Source of the DNA: Pelagicoccus sp. SDUM812002
Lineage (GTDB): Bacteria; Verrucomicrobiota; Verrucomicrobiia; Opitutales; Opitutaceae
Direction of reading: 5' to 3'
Assembly (NCBI RefSeq): GCF_031127835.1
Contig: NZ_JARXHX010000005.1
Coordinates: 62,001 to 126,000 of the forward strand
DNA length: 64,000 nucleotides
The notes below the pieces were generated by a model. It saw only the letters and a list, made by a program, of their open reading frames with translations, searched no databases and was not told the origin of the DNA. A program made the translations under genes and the position numbers. Below are positions 43,449 to 53,320 of the stretch, one piece after another. Within the stretch, counting starts at the first letter, position 1. Each line of letters begins with the position of its first letter.

Positions 43449-45407
43449 TTAGTATTCGACTTGCGGATCGTAGTCCGCCACGGCGCCGGGCTTGACGACG
43501 GGGAGAACGAGCCGCGACGCGTGTTTGCCGCCAGTGTGTATTCGTTGCTGCGCGACGCGGGCCTTTTCGTAGCTGTCGATAGCTTCCCAGGTATTGGGGT
43601 GGATGACGTAGGCTGGATAGCTACTGCTCGATATTCGCACACCGAGCCGATGGCCTCTGTCCAGTACGATCGCGGTGCTGACCAGCGGGATCTTGGCGTG
43701 ATACACTTCGCCTTTCTTTAGCTTTGTGGGCTTGTCGAGTCCGTCCCGATAACGGGCCGTCAACGCGGTGTCGCGGATCGGCCATTCGTAACCGTCCGGA
43801 TAGATGTCGACCACCGTGACCACGTACATGGTATCTGGAGCGTCAGAAGAAAAATAGAGATCGACATGGGCTTCGCCGGTTATCTCGAGCGCTTCGCTGA
43901 GTGGCTCGCTGTCATAGCGGAGAATGTCTTCCCGCTCGCTTAAAACGCTGTGGTCGCGCGGACCGGAATGTCGGGCGCTGCGAGCTCCGCTCAGGACATG
44001 GATCGGATCAGCCGGATCGTAAGTATAGGCGTTGGATCCCTTTTCTTTCGTCGGACTGCCGGTCGATAGCGTTCCATCCGACCGAAAATACCAGGATTGT
44101 TCTGCATGCGGGACAGGCCAGGTTTCCGTCGCTTTCCAAAGGTTTCCCGGAGCGTTCGGATTAGTAGCGTCTCCCATGAGAAAATAAAATAGGTGCGACT
44201 GCTTCGGTTCGCTTTCGCCTCGAAGCATCTGGAACACATCTATTTCCGGAAACAGTAGGTCGCAATCGCCATAGGCCGGTGGAACGCGTCCTTCTGTAGA
44301 AAGCGCCCCGTGGCCGCCAATGCCCATAATAAGCGTCGCTTTGCCATGGTCTTTCAAGGCCACCCATTCGTTGATCGCTCCTTGCGTGTTGCCCCCATCG
44401 AACCACCCGGTCCGATCGTTGTATTGAATATCCAAATCGCTGGCGTTGCGTACGAGCTCGTCTCCAGGTCTACCCCAACGGCTGGAATCGGGGGTGGGTT
44501 CCCACGAATCTTCCGGCTCGGAGATATCGCCGTTCCAACTCACGCGACCCCCGGAGGGCGCTCCGATGGCAGAGCGGGAACCGCGCGAGAGCGAGCCGAT
44601 AGCCGTCACCACCAAATCGAGTTCGGGCGGGTTTTCCGACATGGCGCCTTTGGACTGGGCTGCTCCTTCGGAATATCCATTTACGGCTATATTGCCGTCG
44701 CACCACGATTGCTTGGCGATCCACGCTATCGCATCCGCGCCGTCCTCTCCAGCGTTTCGCGCGCTCCTTCGAGCATTGAAGGCGGCTCGCGCTTCTCGGG
44801 ACATCTCGCTGCCTTCAACTTCCCGTCCAAGGACATCGGCGTTGACGAAGTCTCCTTCCGGCGTGAGATCCTGGCCGACAAAGGCGTATCCGTGTCGCAA
44901 AAGTTCATTGCCATAATCCAAGGCGCTATCGATGCGGCCCCGGCTGGTCCGGACGAGCACCACCGGCCAGGGGCCATCTCCGGCAGGGAGGTAAATCTCG
45001 GTTGGTAGGGTTTCGCCATCCCTCATTTCCACCCGTTCGGTCCAACGACTGGTTCCCTCTGGCAGCAGTTCCAGTTCTCGGCCCTGCGGCGTGAACTGCC
45101 GTACTTGGGAAAGATGGAATTGGATAGCTTCCGCCTCAGAAACCGTTCCGTCTCCGTCGGCGTCCGCCGCTGGAAACTGCTCGCTCATGCGAGCACGCCA
45201 GTCAGCACTTTGGTAGGTTTGCTGTCCGCTTATATCCTCGGTAACGGGGGCGCCTTCGGTCACTCCGTGAACCACGGCTATTTGGTCGCGTGGAAACATA
45301 ACTTGGCCAACTAACGTGCTGGAGGAGACGAGGGCCATTAAACCGATAGCCAAGGCGGGCTTGATCGTTGGTACAATTCGGTGGTTAGACATAGCTTTGG
45401 GTAACAT
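43449..45407 (-). CDS. Exported CocE/NonD-family (X-Pro dipeptidyl-peptidase-like) hydrolase with EF-hand loop
   Basis: 652 residues from the ATG at 45407; ATG 45392 is also in frame. A signal peptide (KPALAIGLMALVSSSTLVG) is followed by an EF-hand-like loop DADGDGTVSEAE near residue 78. The hydrolase follows: PWPVVLVRTSRGRID, nucleophile elbow IAVNGYSEGAAQSKGA (GxSxG) and a later His candidate in IMGIGGHGAL. The C-terminal jelly roll shows ARYRDGLDKPTKLKKGEVYH and GHRLGVRISSSSYPAYVIHP. Family enzymes cleave N-acyl or ester bonds (cocaine, glutaryl-7-ACA, X-Pro peptides). The physiological substrate is unknown. Confidence 0.88.
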   Translation of the reverse strand: MLPKAMSNHRIVPTIKPALAIGLMALVSSSTLVGQVMFPRDQIAVVHGVTEGAPVTEDISGQQTYQSADWRARMSEQFPAADADGDGTVSEAEAIQFHLSQVRQFTPQGRELELLPEGTSRWTERVEMRDGETLPTEIYLPAGDGPWPVVLVRTSRGRIDSALDYGNELLRHGYAFVGQDLTPEGDFVNADVLGREVEGSEMSREARAAFNARRSARNAGEDGADAIAWIAKQSWCDGNIAVNGYSEGAAQSKGAMSENPPELDLVVTAIGSLSRGSRSAIGAPSGGRVSWNGDISEPEDSWEPTPDSSRWGRPGDELVRNASDLDIQYNDRTGWFDGGNTQGAINEWVALKDHGKATLIMGIGGHGALSTEGRVPPAYGDCDLLFPEIDVFQMLRGESEPKQSHLFYFLMGDATNPNAPGNLWKATETWPVPHAEQSWYFRSDGTLSTGSPTKEKGSNAYTYDPADPIHVLSGARSARHSGPRDHSVLSEREDILRYDSEPLSEALEITGEAHVDLYFSSDAPDTMYVVTVVDIYPDGYEWPIRDTALTARYRDGLDKPTKLKKGEVYHAKIPLVSTAIVLDRGHRLGVRISSSSYPAYVIHPNTWEAIDSYEKARVAQQRIHTGGKHASRLVLPVVKPGAVADYDPQVEY

Positions 45408-45828
45408 TAAGGGGTGAGATGGACGGTCAGTCGGAAAGGGCGAAACGAACCAGCGGGGGAGGGTAGCGACCTAGAAGCTATTGCAAAAAAACGCGACGCA
45501 GACGCACCGTTTGGGCTGGGCGAGTACGACGGCTTCGTCCCTCTCCTAAGGTTAATCTAGGGAGCGAAAGTCTCTTGTTTCCAAGGTGTCCGCATGTAAA
45601 TCCGTTAAGACTCGCCGTAGCTAGTTTCGCTGATGGCCTTGGAGCCAAAGCACAAACCCACGCTCAAGGAAGCTAACAGGTCTATTAAATAGACCAGCCG
45701 GGAGAGAGTCTCCGATTAGTCCGGTTTGACTCCTTACCTGTTTTGTTAGCCCATCTCACCTTTTCTGAAAAACTCCGGACACGAACTATCGAATTGAACT
45801 CTCCTGCTGCTTGAATACTGACAGTTCT
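45408..45828. other. Gene-free divergent stretch
   Basis: 421 bases between the reverse hydrolase and forward Dabb genes. No terminator, operator or repeat recognised. Confidence 0.4.
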
Positions 45829-46236
45829 ATGGATCAACCGACCCGAAGAAAATTCCTCGTGGGGACAGCCGCCCTTGGTGCCGTCTCCGCACTTCCTGCT
45901 CTCACCGGCAAGGAGCTGGATGCCAGCCACAAGCTTGTGCACCATGTCTTTTTCTGGCTGAAGAATCCCGACTCCGAGGAGGACTTGCAAATGCTACTGG
46001 AGGGCATCCGCAGCCTAGCCCGTATTCCCTCGGTCAAGGGCCTCCATGTCGGCGTCCCAGCGAGTACGGAGAAACGCGAGGTGGTGGATAACAGCTTCAG
46101 CGCTTCGGAAATCCTCTTCTTCGACAGCGTAGAAGGACAAGACGAGTACCAAGTCCACCCCTTGCACGACGAGTTCGTGGAAAAGTATTCGCATCTTTGG
46201 GACAGGGTAGTCGTCTACGACGCTATCTCCGCCTAG
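45829..46236 (+). CDS. Tat-exported Dabb (stress-responsive A/B barrel) domain protein
   Basis: 135 residues from the ATG at 45829; a TTG at 45811 is also in frame. The N-terminus is a twin-arginine signal ([20 protein letters not shown]). The mature domain [38 protein letters not shown] and [20 protein letters not shown] matches the Dabb dimeric alpha/beta-barrel family (H-x-V-x-F-W/K; Y-x-x-H-P-x-H). Dabb proteins bind or cyclise small hydrophobic molecules, or act in stress. Here the Tat signal implies a periplasmic role, perhaps with a bound cofactor. Confidence 0.85.
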   Translation: MDQPTRRKFLVGTAALGAVSALPALTGKELDASHKLVHHVFFWLKNPDSEEDLQMLLEGIRSLARIPSVKGLHVGVPASTEKREVVDNSFSASEILFFDSVEGQDEYQVHPLHDEFVEKYSHLWDRVVVYDAISA

Positions 46237-46620
46237 GAAAGATCTCCTTCAGGATGTCCGTGGTAGCAAGGAACATCCAACCGTAGGCGTGAATCGCGTA
46301 TTCGAGATCTGGATGCGGTGAAGGCTTGGGTGTCTTCTTTAGCTCCTAGGCGATTTCTCCCGCCCCTAGCTCTATAGGAGTTATTGGAGATCAACATTTC
46401 AGCGGTTTGGGGCAACATGCCCTTGAAGGGTGTCCCCGTACCCCGCATTCCGGTTCCCCATAATTTGCCTGCGAGCCATGAATGAGGTTCCATTTCTAGT
46501 CGCTATTCGGCCTTCTGGGCTGCATAAGTTAGGAAGCGGTTTCAATTCTCCTGAGATAAGCCAAATCTCCCAGCTTCCCTATGAAGGATTCTTCCACGTC
46601 AAGATCGCATGACTCGTTGA
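46237..46620. other. Gene-free stretch with one arm of a direct repeat
   Basis: 384 bases. Contains repeat arm 46266-46345 and no supported gene. Confidence 0.45.
46266..46345. repeat. Imperfect ~80-base direct repeat, left arm
   Basis: It matches 47455-47535 (about 70% by eye), with the shared core CGCGTATTCGAGA and GGATGC, plus GCAAGGAA at the start and AGCTC at the end. In one reverse frame both arms encode a similar peptide (TAS.SRIR....). The arms bracket the broken kinase. Confidence 0.6.
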
Positions 46621-47388
46621 AAGGAGCTCTTCGAGAAAGAGCAGTCCTTATCTGACTTGGGCGAGAAGCTGAACAGCAACCAAAACAGCGAAAAGGAAAC
46701 CGATCTGGAGCGTCTGGCTTACGATTCAGAGAAAGCCCAGGAAATGCCCACTATGGGCAGCTGGGTTTTGGATGTTGATACCGGCGAAGTCACATGGACT
46801 GCGGGACTCCACAAGATTTCCGGCCAGAACCCTTCCTGCCCGAGCCATAAGATCCGATCCCCTATGAACGGGATGATTGGGTTTGCTAACCTATTGCAGG
46901 AGGAGGGGGCTCGATTCGAAGACCAGAGATGAATACATTGGCACCATAGAAAGGTGCTCCAACCAGCTTTTGCATCTGATCGATGATATCATCGACGTTG
47001 CAAAGATCGAAGCTGGAGAGATCAAAATCAAAAAGAGTCCAATCAGCTTGGTGCAGCTCGTCCGCGATACGGCTACCACTATGGAAAAGTACAAAGCGGA
47101 CAAAGGCACTGGGTTAAGTTGCTGACGCGTATGCCGATAGGAGCCAAAGGCCTTAGGGTGAATTCCGATTGATTCCGTATTCAACAGATACTTACAAGCC
47201 TGATGAACAACGCCATAAAATTTTCAGATAAAGGCACCATAGGATTCGGCTTCGAATTGAAAAGGATTCGGTTACGCTTTTCGTATAGGACGAAGGGATT
47301 GGCATCGCTCCAGGGCTTCCGGGTAGGGGCGTGCGTTTTTTTTGCTACCGGTCAGGTTGATGGCTTCGAGATGTTGATGGAAGGCTAG
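46621..47388 (+). pseudogene. Degraded PAS/HisKA sensor histidine kinase
   Basis: The remains read in order. First a coiled stretch and PAS piece (FEKEQSLSDLGEKLNSNQNS, then GSWVLDVDTGEVTWTAGLHK); then, after an internal deletion, the H-box SHKIRSPMNGMIGFANLLQE (normally SHEIRTPMNG). A frameshift near 46915 follows, then EYIGTIERCSNQLLHLIDDI and IDVAKIEAGEIKIKKS, a stop near 47170, and the N-box QILTSLMNNAIKFSDKGTIG. The G1 and G2 ATP-binding boxes are gone. No complete 5' end exists. Originally probably a hybrid or sensor kinase. It is non-functional. Confidence 0.9.
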
Positions 47389-47390
47389 CT

Positions 47391-47802
47391 GCATCGTTTG
47401 TCTGTTGTGCGATTTGACTTTCGAACATTGCTCCGTTCAAGCCGCACCATGGCTGCAAGGAATCCCGTCCTAGAGGTGTGGTTCGCGTATTCGAGAATTG
47501 GATGCAGTTACGGTCATGGGTGACGCTTTAAGCTCATCTCAATTCGCAAAGTCGACCATCCCAGAGTGCAGAGTTCGCTGACGGGTCTTACGTTTGAGCA
47601 TTTTAGCTTGGCGTGCTTGAGGGGCTCGCTGCCCTAGTACGGGAGTAGAAGTTGGATACGGAATTTTGAAGCGCAGCGGTCTGCCCCCGCACTACTTTAT
47701 TTTCAGTAATCGTAAGAGGAGTGTCACATTAGCAGCAGGTGAAAGGAGAATTCGTGTTATTGAGAGTTGTGTGAAACAGCAATAATATACAATTTCACCC
47801 GC
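47391..47802. other. Gene-free stretch with the right repeat arm
   Basis: 412 bases between the kinase remnant and the beta-helix gene. Holds repeat arm 47455-47535. No terminator recognised. Confidence 0.45.
47455..47535. repeat. Imperfect ~80-base direct repeat, right arm
   Basis: Partner of 46266-46345, same orientation, across the degraded histidine kinase. Confidence 0.6.
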
Positions 47803-50800
47803 ATGGGTAGTTGGCTTTTTCGATTTTGGATCGCTATTTTAGGGACTCTGCTTTGCTCGATGATCGGACGTGCGGAGACTACCATGCGTTTCAACGTGAC
47901 GAACGTGGGCTTAAGCGATGCGATTGAGGGATCGACGCGGGCAAAACTGTTCTTGAGGGTGGCGGCTCCGACACCGATAGACCAGGGGGTGACGCGGGTG
48001 ACGCTTCCGGAGGGTTGGACCTACGTCGATTGGGATAATCGCGGCTTCAGGGTTGAAAGTGTTACGGCGGAGGATCGTGAGGTGACAATTATTATCCCTC
48101 CAGCGGGAGGGATATCCTATAGTCAATTTGAGGTAATTCTCTATTGCGATGTCCCGAAATACGAGGATCTGCCGGCGGAGACACCGAGTTTTGAGATCCG
48201 CTCGGATGCCACGCTGCAAACGGCAGCAGGCGAGTTCGTCGAGAGCGAGACGTTCCAAAGTGCTTACCTCTATACGCGAGCAAGTATCTCGGTAGATAAC
48301 AAAGCGGCTTCAGGGGTGAAGGGTGGGGAGACGATCCGCTATCGCGTCAAGGTGACGCCGTATCCACATTTTGAATTAACTCGGGTATCTTTACGCGTAA
48401 ATGCGCCTTCGTATACAGATATCGTCCCGAGCTCGGTAGGCTTTGAAAATGCAACTATAACCGATTCGTACATATCGCTAGCATACACCACGGGCGCTCC
48501 CACCGGCTTTGACTTCACCTTTGAGGTGAAGGTGTGGGAGGATTGGGAAATCGATTACTACGAGCCCGAGCTAGCGGGGTTTGCGATCACCAACCCGAGT
48601 ATAATCCTGGAAGTCAAAACTCCGTTTCAACAGAATAACAATAGCATCGGGGGCGATTATCACGAACGGCGAGTGCCCGTCATAGTGGGCGAGCTGCCCA
48701 CCGTTCGTCGAATCTTGCTCGAGAAAGGCAAGGTGGTGAACTCGACTGCGGACCGTGGACGCGACACGACGCGTTCCGACTGCGGCACGGGGCGGACCTT
48801 GGACAATGGGGAGCAAGAGTGTACGCTGCGCTCGGTGATCGAAGGCGTGAATGCAGGGATCGTGGATGAAGTCCATTTCGACATTCCCGGAGAAGGTATT
48901 CCAGCCATCGAGATCGATAGTGCCCTGCCGGCCTTGGTCCGGTCTGTCGACATAGACGGGTCCACGCAGGCGGCCGGCTTGGTTGAAGTTCGCGGCAATG
49001 GTTTGAGCAGCCATGGTCTCGATATCCAAGGCGTCTCAAGCAAGGTCCGAGGCCTCATTATCTCTGGATTCACTGGCGAAGGAAATGCTGCCATCAGATT
49101 ATCAGGGGCAGGAGGAAATGAAGTATATGGCAACTATATCGGGGTCGATCAAACCGCCACTGGGGTTGTGGCCACCCAGATCGGCATTCTGATCGACGGA
49201 TCTCCGAACAACCGTATCGGTTCCGCCGAGTCCACTGACCAAAACCTAGTCGCTGCAAAGACAGGTATTTTGGTCTTGGGCGAAAATCCGGACGGCAATT
49301 CGATCCTAAACAATCGTATCGGACTCAGCCCTGCGGATGCTTATCTCACGACGGAAATCGGGATCGGTGTGGCCGCTGGTAAAAATATCACAGTAGGTTC
49401 AGCCAACGCTGGCAACAAGGTCTTGGGTGAAATCCAGGGTATTTCGGTTCAGCCTAATAATCCGATCGAAAACCTTAAGATCGAAGGCAATGAGATCGGC
49501 CTATTCGCTGGCGGCCAAAGTGTAGCGAAGCAATCAGTCGGCATATTGGTTGGAAACATCGTAGGCAGCTACGTGAAGAACTTTACTATCAAGGCAAACA
49601 AGATCGCTGGGTACGCTGTCAACCTCCTCGTCTTCGACCCCTCGACTCAGGACGGCACCATAAGTGAGAACCGTATTGGCTTGCAATTCGGCGACACCCA
49701 GCAGCGGCCCACAAACCTCCAGTCGGACGCTCAAGGGTTCGGCGTGCGGATCAGTGGTGCTAGCGACATAACTTTAGAGGACAATACCATTGCCGGTCAC
49801 AAGTGGAATGTCCTGCTGTCGGGTATTCAGCAATTCACTACTAATGACGATGGAACAGCAAGCTTCCGCGATCCCTTTACTCAGCTGAATCCCCCCGAGG
49901 GAACTGCGCTTTCCAAAAATGTGATCGTGCGAAACAATAGGATCGGCATCAACGACAGTGGTGAGATCCCAGATAACTCGACTTACCTCGCTGGTATCTC
50001 CCTCTATGGCAAAATCGAAGACGTCGTTATCGAGGGAAATACAATCGCCAAGCACGATAGCGAATCCCCCAAGTCCAGTATTCTGATCGTCAACGGAAAA
50101 AACCATCGAATTTCGGGCAATATCGTTGGTACGACTGCGGGGTCAGAAATCACTACTGCGGTCGGGATATCGATTTTGGGTGGATCGAATATCAAAGTAG
50201 GAGAGTACGACGGTGGAGCTGGTAACGTCATCGGACATAACCGAATCGGCATCCTGATGTCAGGTGGAGGCACCGACGTAAAAGTGAAAGGAAATACCAT
50301 AGGCACTGATGCTAACGGTGCTAACACTTTCGGGAATACCATCGGATTTCTGATTGATAAAACGGGCGAGCCCGCAGGCGGCAAGGCGGCAGTGCTGATT
50401 GAAGAAAATACCATAGCGAACAATAAAACCGCTGGGCTGCAGATTAACGCTGCGCATCAAGTTACCTTGTTGAAGAATCACATCGGTCTAACTGAGCAGC
50501 TGGTAGCTTTGCCCAATGGTATTGGCATAGACGTGGGAAGCACCCCCGTTCTGATTCAAGAAAACACTATCGCTAAGAATACTGAAAAGGGTATCAACTT
50601 GTCGGGTACGGGAACCGCTACCATTACAGAAAACAAGATTTACGACAACGGCGGTGGCTCTGGCATCGCTGGGATTGTCTACGCCACACCTCCGCATCCA
50701 CCTTTAGCCACGGTGGTCGCCCTGCGAGGACCTCCAGACGATGCGGGCAATATCTCAGTTTGGCTCGTCGCGAAGGCACCCAATCGCCAGGAGCAAGTTA

Positions 50801-51240
50801 CATACGAGTTCTTCACGGATGGGGTGCTTGAAAATCCCCAAGGGCGAACGTTTCTTTTCTCGCGAACAGCTAACGGAGGTATCGATTATCTTGAGAATCT
50901 AGTGGTGACGGCAAGCCACCCACTCGTCACCGCTACGTCGATCACCGCTTCGCTCACGCTAGCTAACAAAGAAACCACCGCATTTTCACTCAAGAGCACG
51001 GTTGAGTCTTTCGAGATCCCACAGCTCGACTTCTTTCTCTCGGGCCGAGACCAGCTCCGTATAGGATGGGTGAATACAGACCTCTTCAAGCTTCAAGAAG
51101 CCCTCGATCCGCGAGGGCCGTGGTTCGACAGTACGGCAGTCCCTCAAGTTCAAGGACCCCTTCAGTTCGTCACGCTCACCCTCAATAATGACGATCAATA
51201 TTTCCGGCTTGTTCTGGACCCCCTCGTGCTTGTCGATTAA
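47803..51240 (+). CDS. Large exported CSLREA/NosD-type beta-helix protein
   Basis: 1145 residues from the ATG at 47803; a TTG at 47767 would put 12 residues before the signal peptide (FWIAILGTLLCSMIGRA). Residues ~20-310 are two beta-sandwich (DUF11-like) domains (LFLRVAAPTPIDQGVTRVTL, ETIRYRVKVTPYPHFELTRV). Then come the CSLREA motif (ADRGRDTTRSDCG ... EQECTLRSVIEGVNAGIVDE) and ~550 residues of beta-helix with many N-x-I-G turns (ILNNRIGLS, IEGNEIGLF, VRNNRIGIN). The end FKLQEALDPRGPW ... DQYFRLVLDPL is the tail module. It is a paralogue in architecture of the 36842-40474 protein. Probable surface protein. Confidence 0.85.
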   Translation: MGSWLFRFWIAILGTLLCSMIGRAETTMRFNVTNVGLSDAIEGSTRAKLFLRVAAPTPIDQGVTRVTLPEGWTYVDWDNRGFRVESVTAEDREVTIIIPPAGGISYSQFEVILYCDVPKYEDLPAETPSFEIRSDATLQTAAGEFVESETFQSAYLYTRASISVDNKAASGVKGGETIRYRVKVTPYPHFELTRVSLRVNAPSYTDIVPSSVGFENATITDSYISLAYTTGAPTGFDFTFEVKVWEDWEIDYYEPELAGFAITNPSIILEVKTPFQQNNNSIGGDYHERRVPVIVGELPTVRRILLEKGKVVNSTADRGRDTTRSDCGTGRTLDNGEQECTLRSVIEGVNAGIVDEVHFDIPGEGIPAIEIDSALPALVRSVDIDGSTQAAGLVEVRGNGLSSHGLDIQGVSSKVRGLIISGFTGEGNAAIRLSGAGGNEVYGNYIGVDQTATGVVATQIGILIDGSPNNRIGSAESTDQNLVAAKTGILVLGENPDGNSILNNRIGLSPADAYLTTEIGIGVAAGKNITVGSANAGNKVLGEIQGISVQPNNPIENLKIEGNEIGLFAGGQSVAKQSVGILVGNIVGSYVKNFTIKANKIAGYAVNLLVFDPSTQDGTISENRIGLQFGDTQQRPTNLQSDAQGFGVRISGASDITLEDNTIAGHKWNVLLSGIQQFTTNDDGTASFRDPFTQLNPPEGTALSKNVIVRNNRIGINDSGEIPDNSTYLAGISLYGKIEDVVIEGNTIAKHDSESPKSSILIVNGKNHRISGNIVGTTAGSEITTAVGISILGGSNIKVGEYDGGAGNVIGHNRIGILMSGGGTDVKVKGNTIGTDANGANTFGNTIGFLIDKTGEPAGGKAAVLIEENTIANNKTAGLQINAAHQVTLLKNHIGLTEQLVALPNGIGIDVGSTPVLIQENTIAKNTEKGINLSGTGTATITENKIYDNGGGSGIAGIVYATPPHPPLATVVALRGPPDDAGNISVWLVAKAPNRQEQVTYEFFTDGVLENPQGRTFLFSRTANGGIDYLENLVVTASHPLVTATSITASLTLANKETTAFSLKSTVESFEIPQLDFFLSGRDQLRIGWVNTDLFKLQEALDPRGPWFDSTAVPQVQGPLQFVTLTLNNDDQYFRLVLDPLVLVD

Positions 51241-51780
51241 GTGCTTCCATACATTTATTCCATCTGCTGAAGAGGCTGGCGCTACTTTAAAGCTATTAGG
51301 GCTATTCTATCATAGAAGAGGAGGGAAAGGGGGCAGTCTGTGCTGGGCGCGAGCCGTGAGCATGAAAATGGCCTTGTCTCCATTCCATTCCTCTGGGACC
51401 GCGACGGCTTAGGGCTTTTCGTTGAGATCGCCTTCGATTTTCTCGGTTTGAGCTTGGGAGAGGGAGGCGATGGCTAAAGCGATCAACGCGGCGAGCCGCT
51501 TTTCCATAGGGGAGTGGATGAAATATTTGTTCCGGTAAGGGGTGCCACGGATTCCGTTTACACAGTCGCTAGCATGGACCAGCGAGAGCGGGGCGTCGAC
51601 CTACGCCCGCAAGTCAGTTGCGACGTCAGAATTGCATTCTTTGACGAGCTCCGATCCGTCATATGGGGGAGGGGCGGTGGCTTGTAGCGTCAGAGATCGA
51701 TTGCAATCCGAATACCAAGGCCCAGAGTGTGACATCAGCCGACGTCGCGCAAACGCGGAGCCGGCATCGGGAATTCACAT
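51241..51780. other. Gene-free stretch with one possible tiny exported peptide
   Basis: 540 bases. A reverse 32-codon frame (51409-51507) with a signal-peptide look is listed separately. Other frames through this region are out-of-frame extensions of the downstream ATPase gene. Confidence 0.4.
51409..51507 (-). CDS. Possible 32-residue peptide with signal sequence
   Basis: ATG at 51507: MEKRLAALIALAIASLSQAQ, then TEKIEGDLNEKP and a stop. The n-, h- and c-regions are like a Sec signal with an AQ cleavage point, leaving about 12 charged residues. It may be the 5' remnant of a lost exported-protein gene rather than a real peptide. No ribosome-binding site is obvious. Confidence 0.25.
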   Translation of the reverse strand: MEKRLAALIALAIASLSQAQTEKIEGDLNEKP

Positions 51781-53280
51781 ATGGATTTGCAGCAATTATT
51801 CGATCATTGGAAATTGGACGAACACCCCTTCCAGGCGGAAGAGGCGCGCAACGACGCGGTCTACAAGCGGAAGATGGAGGGAGCAATTACTCATCCAGAC
51901 TTCCTCAAAATCTACGGGGATCCCGCCAACCCGAGCACAACCATCGTCTTCGGGGAGAAGGGTACTGGCAAAACGGCCATGCGGCTGATGATCCAGCAGC
52001 GCCTGTCGGAGTACAACGAAGGTCGTGAGTCTGGTAAGTCGTGGCTGGTCTGCTACGATGACCTGAATCCGGTGCTCGATCGCCTCGCTAGTAGCCTGAA
52101 GTCGGAAAGCGACGAAAAGACGCTCGATGCGATTCGCTTGTCGGACCATCAGGACGCTATGCTCTCGCTAGCGGTTACGGAGTTGATCGACGGGTTGTTG
52201 TCCTCGGATGACAAGGCGAAAGCCAAACGGCAGGCCAAAGCGATGAAGAAGATGAGTCGCCAGCGTCGGGTCGATTTGGGTGTGTTGGCTCTGCTCTATG
52301 ATCAACCCCGCCATGGGCGTCCGCCCGAACGCTGGAATCGCTTGCTGCGACTGCTCCGAAACGGATCCGGTTGGGACCGCGGCTCGCATGGTTTCCTGAC
52401 GTTACTCGCCTTGGCCACTGGATTGGTCGGGGGAGCTGGCTGGTATTTTTTTGAGTCGCCAGATTGGAAATGGATTGTCGCAGCGATCGCCGGGGGCGTG
52501 TTTGGCGCCTTGCTGGGGTATGGTTGGCTTAAGCGTTCCTGGCGAAACGGCCGAAACGGAAAGCAACTGGAACGCGAAATTAGGGTTGTCTCTCGGGAGG
52601 CGGGCACGGTCGGGCATCAGCTTTGGGATTTGGACGAGGAGAGCGTGGCTTTGGCGACGTCGACGAAAAAGGCGGATCAGGACAGCCGTTACGATTTTGC
52701 CCAACGCTTCATGGGTGTCATTTCGGAACTGGGCTACTCGAGCTTAGTCGTATTGGTGGACCGCGTTGATGAGCCAGTACTCGTCAATGGGAATGCCAAG
52801 CGGATTAAGAAGCTGGTTTGGCCGATGCTGAACAACAAATTCCTGCAGCAGGAAAATATCGGCGTTAAAATGCTTCTGCCGATCGAGATGAGCCAGATGT
52901 TAATGGCGGAGGATTCGGAGTTTAAGCGCCAAGCGCGACTCGATAAGCAAAATCTAGTCAATCCACTGAAGTGGACAGGCACGTCGTTGTACGATTTGTG
53001 CGACTGGCGTTTTCGCAATTGCCAGACGACGGGGATCGAATCTGCCCTACCGCTAGAGGAGCTCTTTGACGAGGATGTGGATTCTGAAGATCTGATAGAT
53101 GCCCTAGATCAAATGCATCAGCCGCGCGACGCTTTTAAGCTGCTCTACGCCGTCATGCTGGAGCATTGTCGCAATACGCCAGGGAGCTCCCAGCAGTATC
53201 GTATTTCAAGGGTGACGCTAGACACGGTTCGCCGCGAGCAAAGCCAACGTGTCGTTGACCTGTATCGTGGGATGTCGTGA
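51781..53280 (+). CDS. KAP-like P-loop NTPase with two membrane helices inserted
   Basis: 499 residues. Walker A is TTIVFGEKGTGKTAMRLM (58-65). Between the Walker motifs lie two membrane segments, FLTLLALATGLVGGAGWYFF (~205-224) and WIVAAIAGGVFGALLGYGWL (~231-250). Walker B is SSLVVLVDRVDEP (~320-332). Insertion of a helical hairpin between Walker A and B is the architecture of KAP-group NTPases. The N-terminal FDHWKLDEHPFQAEEARND resembles the start of other P-loop (Sll1717/ExeA-like) ATPases. The inserted hairpin would tether the ATPase to the inner membrane. Family members occur in phage-defence and signalling contexts, but no effector gene is adjacent here. Confidence 0.7.
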   Translation: MDLQQLFDHWKLDEHPFQAEEARNDAVYKRKMEGAITHPDFLKIYGDPANPSTTIVFGEKGTGKTAMRLMIQQRLSEYNEGRESGKSWLVCYDDLNPVLDRLASSLKSESDEKTLDAIRLSDHQDAMLSLAVTELIDGLLSSDDKAKAKRQAKAMKKMSRQRRVDLGVLALLYDQPRHGRPPERWNRLLRLLRNGSGWDRGSHGFLTLLALATGLVGGAGWYFFESPDWKWIVAAIAGGVFGALLGYGWLKRSWRNGRNGKQLEREIRVVSREAGTVGHQLWDLDEESVALATSTKKADQDSRYDFAQRFMGVISELGYSSLVVLVDRVDEPVLVNGNAKRIKKLVWPMLNNKFLQQENIGVKMLLPIEMSQMLMAEDSEFKRQARLDKQNLVNPLKWTGTSLYDLCDWRFRNCQTTGIESALPLEELFDEDVDSEDLIDALDQMHQPRDAFKLLYAVMLEHCRNTPGSSQQYRISRVTLDTVRREQSQRVVDLYRGMS

Positions 53281-53320
53281 AAGCTGAGGTTGTTTTGCAG
53301 CGATAGAGTCGATACCGTAG

